From Plantago elongata (Eukaryota; Streptophyta; Magnoliopsida; Lamiales; Plantaginaceae), in assembly GCA_036897095.1 (NCBI GenBank), contig JAYMSP010002157.1, positions 1-25,925 of the forward strand: a stretch of 25,925 nucleotides of DNA, in the 5' to 3' direction. How positions within the stretch are numbered: position 1 is the first letter of the stretch; every line of letters begins with the position of its first letter. This document shows positions 21,835 to 25,925 of this stretch, in pieces. The translations under genes and the position numbers were made by a program. The notes beneath the pieces are model-generated. The model had not been told where the DNA came from. It made no database searches and worked only from the letters and a program-made list of their open reading frames with translations.

Positions 21835-23353
21835 TTTTCGGTGTTCTCGAGTCTCGACTTCACTACATGTATGCTACTTGTTTTTTCTTCGACGGTGAAA
21901 AAATTATTAAACTGGAAAACAATCCAGTGGTAAAGAAAGAATTTGCATGCATACTCCGTCTCTTAGGCGTGAAAACTCTTGGGCTGTTAGCTACTGGGCT
22001 TTAGTCCATGTTTTGGATTCATCCAAATATTTAATAGTGGGCCAACGGAGGAGGAAGAGAAAAAAAAAATCAACACCTAGCTAGCTTAGAGTAATTATCT
22101 ATCCTTTACGAAAAGAAAATAAAAAGTTTTTTGTTAGGTCGGCATGGTAATCCTAAAGTGCTCTCCGAATAATAATATTTGTTAATGCATAATCACACGT
22201 ACTTCTCCGCACTTTTTTCTTACTCTTACACCTATAATGAACTTTAATGTAAATATTTGGAGAAAAAAATACTTAATCCTGAAATTATTATAAATAAATT
22301 CATCTTCGACCGTATGATGAATATTCTCAACCATTCTCAAATATCTATAATGGAATGATTTTGAGAGTTTTAAAATTTAAACTATCTAAAGCTCTAAAGA
22401 ATTTTCGATGAAGAAATTTTCATGAGCTACTAACTAGTAACCCAACTTTTTGCTAGTAATTAGTATCAGTGTGGAACTAATTTTCGAGCTTTTACGTTTG
22501 TAATTTAGTAGAAATTTACAATTGCCCTATTGAGGATTTTAGATATGATAATAATTAAAACCCCAAAATAACCTCAGCTATTGGTAGTGGCTAGTGAAAT
22601 TAGAAGTGAGAATAAATAAAAAAAACAAAATCTTTGGTATGAGTATTATGTTCGAGTAAATGCGTATAATTATGAGGCTACGTATTAATAAATACTCCAC
22701 TAGTAAGTGAGTTATGAGTAGCAGTACTGGAGTTTGAATTCTTGAAATCCCTCCCATGTTAGAAATTTCGTTGACCATGCTCAACATCACATGCTTATCA
22801 ATTACTATGATGTTGTTGTGCAGCAACATCCTCCTTTGGAATTTGAAGGGCCGATTGATATAAATGGACATTTTGATGGATTTTGATGAAATTGTATTTG
22901 GAATGGAATTGAAATGGAGGTATTTGAAGTTATTTTAGGTCAAATCACTGTTCATCGAGTCAAATGGGCCGATTTTAATCCCATGTCAAACAGCCCCAAA
23001 GTTTCGAGTTTGAAATATAATATATATGAAATATAAAAACAACCTGCTTGAAGGCTATACATACACTTTTGTGCTAAGTCAAATTAGTTCATGTAAACTT
23101 ACTAGCATGTATATACATAGAAAACTAAAAAATAAACACTTCTAATAGGATCGTATATATACGAATAGTACATTTTAAAATCTTATACTGAAAAATTATT
23201 ACCTCATAAACCTTCTCTACACTAAAATCGACTCTCTCCAACGTAGTATATAACTTACTGAGAAGGGTTGGAAATATCATATCACTAGACAATTGACACT
23301 AGCTATAATCAAAATACAAGTCTCTTTGATCTCCAATTTCATTCACGGTCTAC
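21835..23353. other. Intergenic region upstream of the phosphatase
   Basis: AT-rich DNA with no supported gene. The first few hundred bases are the promoter side of the LPP-beta-like gene. Open frames such as 22578-22871 (minus) are low-complexity and lack motifs. Confidence 0.4.
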
Positions 23354-23361
23354 CCTCTCCT

Positions 23362-23616
23362 TAGTAGCGAATTCAGGTCGAAATTTTTAAGGGGTGGGAA
23401 TTTAGAAAAAAGATATAGAAGGGTCAAATAAAATATAATTAAAAAAAGGTAAAAATAAGAAAGATAGGTGTTGAACTTGTTATATCTCATTAAAAAATAA
23501 GTATCTTAACCAGTTGGATAATTATTCATCATGTTAATACTACTACTAGTATATAAACTATATAGATTTCAGGGGGGTCAGCTAACCGAGCTTGACCCTC
23601 CCTACATCCGCCACTG
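23362..23616. mobile_element. Candidate hAT-type MITE
   Basis: A 255-bp non-coding element. The left end reads TAGTAGCGAATTCAGG, and the reverse complement of the right end reads CAGTGGCGGATGTAGGG, the CAGTGGCGGA-type terminus familiar from plant hAT elements. The flanking 8-mers CCTCTCCT (23354-23361) and GCTCTCCC (23617-23624) agree at six positions, consistent with an aged 8-bp hAT target duplication. The interior is AT-rich and has no open frame of note. Confidence 0.55.
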
Positions 23617-23624
23617 GCTCTCCC

Positions 23625-25613
23625 AAGTCCAGGACACTCCGATTGAAGGTGCATAATCTATATAAACTATAAAGGTGTCATTTTAGATTTCTAGATATAT
23701 CGGTTAGCCTTTCTGTAACGTTTTCATTCATGAACATATATATATCTGAAAACTTAGTTAGCCTTGTCATGTCAACACTAGTTTGCAGTACTATAGTACA
23801 CACTGAAGCCAGCAGCATTGACTAACGTGCAGCAATATGAAATGAGGATGGGCACATACTATTAGAAAATTAAATTGGACAAGATTGAAGCCGCATTTGA
23901 ATTAATCATCCCCATGTCCTAAATAAATGCAATCTTGATTTCGTGCCTCCAAAGTTGTCCCTATACATTATCTGATGGATGGATGTGCACTACTGGCATG
24001 CTATTTGCTAGCTAATTCAAGACAAAACCCAAGTATTGTAAGTATTTGTGTTTTATTAATAATAAGGAAACATTGTCAGATTAATAATCGATCAGTATCT
24101 AAGTAATTAACTAATGTAGTGATGAATTTATATTATTAAAAATTACATTAACATCATCAATTTAAACTGGCATTTATATTTTTATATCTTGAAAAATATC
24201 AATATTTACATTATAAATTTTTTAATTAATTATGTTGATAATATAATTAGTAATATAGGTTGGTCAGAGTCTCTAACGTGAACATGCATACTGGCATAGG
24301 CACGAAAGTTAATGATGTTAGACAACTTACAATAAAGACAATTTTGTCCATCATTACACTCTTCTGCCCGTTTCTTCTTCTCCCTGCCTTGTTTACTTCT
24401 CTTCGTGTATAGTACAAGCTTACAATTAATTGAATCATTAAAGACCTGGAAAATTAGAATTGTCATTTCATGAATCATGATTGAGAGGTTTCTGTTTGTA
24501 TTTCATCGGCTGCTGAGGAAATGGGACCAAAGTTAGAAATGATAAGTTTTTGTTTCACGTTTTCTTGCAATAGTGACAATGAACATTTATACAGATCCAT
24601 TTCAGTTGCTAAAAACCTTGGGAAGGAACAATTTAAGCTACAGTATGTAATAAGGACTAGGACAAGAAAAGAAATGAATGATTGTGCTCATCTCTTCTCG
24701 AATGAGCTAGTTAGTTTGTTGTTTAGTCACCTTCCAAATGATGAAAATTTCCATATAAATTCATAGATTTTTCCTCTCAATATACGCAGGAACAAATTAC
24801 GATTTTAGTTTACCGATACTTGTAGAACTTAGTCGAGAGACTTGAAACATCAGCTCGAACATTTGCAGGTAAGTTAATATCACTCTGATTTTTTCGAAAC
24901 AATTTTAGACACAATGTCACTCACAACTTGAATATGGTCAAGGATCTATGGGCGATCAGCAGTCGCTAGCAAATCATAAATACACTTGAAATATGTACAA
25001 ATGATCGAGCAGAGCTGCCTGCAACGAGTCCAGACCAAATGGGCCTAATCTTCAATAGATCAATCTGTAAAATGATGGTCTTTCTTTAAAAAATAATTTT
25101 AAGAAAAATCTAAAAAATGGTCCTCTTTCTGATCTGTGATTGTTCTTTACCTTTCCCCTTCATGATAATGTTATGTAGTATATGAATTATGACAAAAAGA
25201 ATAACCCTTTTGTAATTCTTTTTGAATACATGGACTGGAGATGAAGTATGACAAAAAGAACAAATAACAACGACCCATTGATATATATACTAATACCATG
25301 AAAGTGCTAAGCTTATAATATATGGACAGTTTTTTTCCTTAGAAAAATGTCTTTCAGATATTGTTATTTCGTGGATGCCATAGCTCCCACTCAACTTATA
25401 GTGAATGCCCTTTACCACGTGATGAAAGAAAAATTCCCTGCCTGTCTTAGCCTATAGTGTTATCTTAGGTTAACTTTGATAACGAACATGAATCCTTGCA
25501 TTCGGAGTTATACAGGATGAGTTACATGTATCTTTTTTTTACGTCTAAGATAGTGTTTACTTTATTCTTCACCTTCACACGTAGAGATTCACATGATATT
25601 ATCCAGTTAAAAT

Positions 25614-25617
<4 letters not shown>
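23625..25617. other. Intergenic, AT-rich
   Basis: I see no gene, RNA or clear repeat family here. Frames at 24230-24478 and 24521-24766 carry no recognisable domain. Confidence 0.35.

Positions 25618-25645
<28 letters not shown>
25618..25645. repeat. (AT)14 microsatellite
   Basis: Twenty-eight uninterrupted bases of alternating A and T. Such arrays are length-variable in plants. Confidence 0.95.
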
Positions 25646-25649
<4 letters not shown>

Positions 25650-25925
25650 AAATTCGAAAAAGGTACATGTGTGACATTTTCGAAAAAGGTAACTTTAGTT
25701 GTTACCGTCCGATGTTTACACCTTAAGTTGACATTATGTTCAATTTAGGTACCTCGTGACACGTAGCAGCTTAATTACGTGACACGTGTCATATTCAAAA
25801 ATACATTATGGCGGACCTAAACGTAAAATATGATCGTCTTTATTAATTATAAATAGACCCTGAATTTTAAAAATATTACTAAATTATTCATATATATAAC
25901 GATATATCTCTATTGAAAATAACTT
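25646..25925. other. Unidentified repeat-like sequence at the right edge
   Basis: Contains TTCGAAAAAGGTA twice (25653-25665 and 25679-25691), the inverted pair GGTAAC/GTTACC around 25689, and CGTGACACGT twice (near 25754 and 25779). The texture resembles the end of a dispersed repeat that continues beyond the window. No coding frame was found. Confidence 0.3.

Noticed and set aside
22578..22871. 97-codon minus-strand hydrophobic open frame
   Set aside because: Low-complexity Ile/Leu-rich translation of AT-rich DNA; no motif or plausible start context.

Overview
The window is nuclear DNA of a flowering plant, most likely a eudicot. It has intron-rich genes with GT-AG junctions, AT-rich intergenic DNA, plant gene families (an NPF6 transporter, an RH51/RH27-type helicase) and plant transposon families (MuDR-type MULE, TRIM, hAT-type MITE). 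The species cannot be named from the sequence. All gene models were built by reading frames and splice sites by eye.

Layout. 1-2806 is repeat-like and AT-rich. It holds a decayed LINE reverse-transcriptase tail (minus) and the frameshifted 3' end of an alanine aminotransferase gene that still has its last intron (plus). 2807-8116 (minus) is a complete 12-exon DEAD-box RNA helicase of the HAS1/DDX18 type, a ribosome-biogenesis factor. About 215 bp upstream of its start codon begins a MuDR-type transposon (about 8331-12263) with a broken transposase. Directly against it lies a foldback-like element (about 12260-13724): two long inverted arms around a CpG-rich, 20-bp-unit minisatellite. A miniature LTR retrotransposon (TRIM) follows at 13913-14530, with PBS, PPT and a perfect 5-bp target duplication. 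14536-16715 shows no gene.

16716-20014 (plus) is a complete five-exon NPF6 (NRT1.1-like) nitrate/anion transporter that has tyrosine where Arabidopsis NPF6.3 has the nitrate-binding His356. Convergent to it, 21121-21834 (minus) is a single-exon PAP2 lipid phosphate phosphatase of the LPP-beta type. 21835-25925 is intergenic, with one hAT-like MITE, an AT microsatellite and an unidentified repeat at the right edge.

The three intact genes (ribosome biogenesis, anion transport, lipid phosphate metabolism) have no evident pathway link, as is usual for neighbouring plant genes. The cluster of unrelated transposons between the helicase and the transporter (8.3-14.5 kb) is the most unusual part. 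I see no evidence for a new multi-gene system. The least explained object is the foldback element with its minisatellite core.
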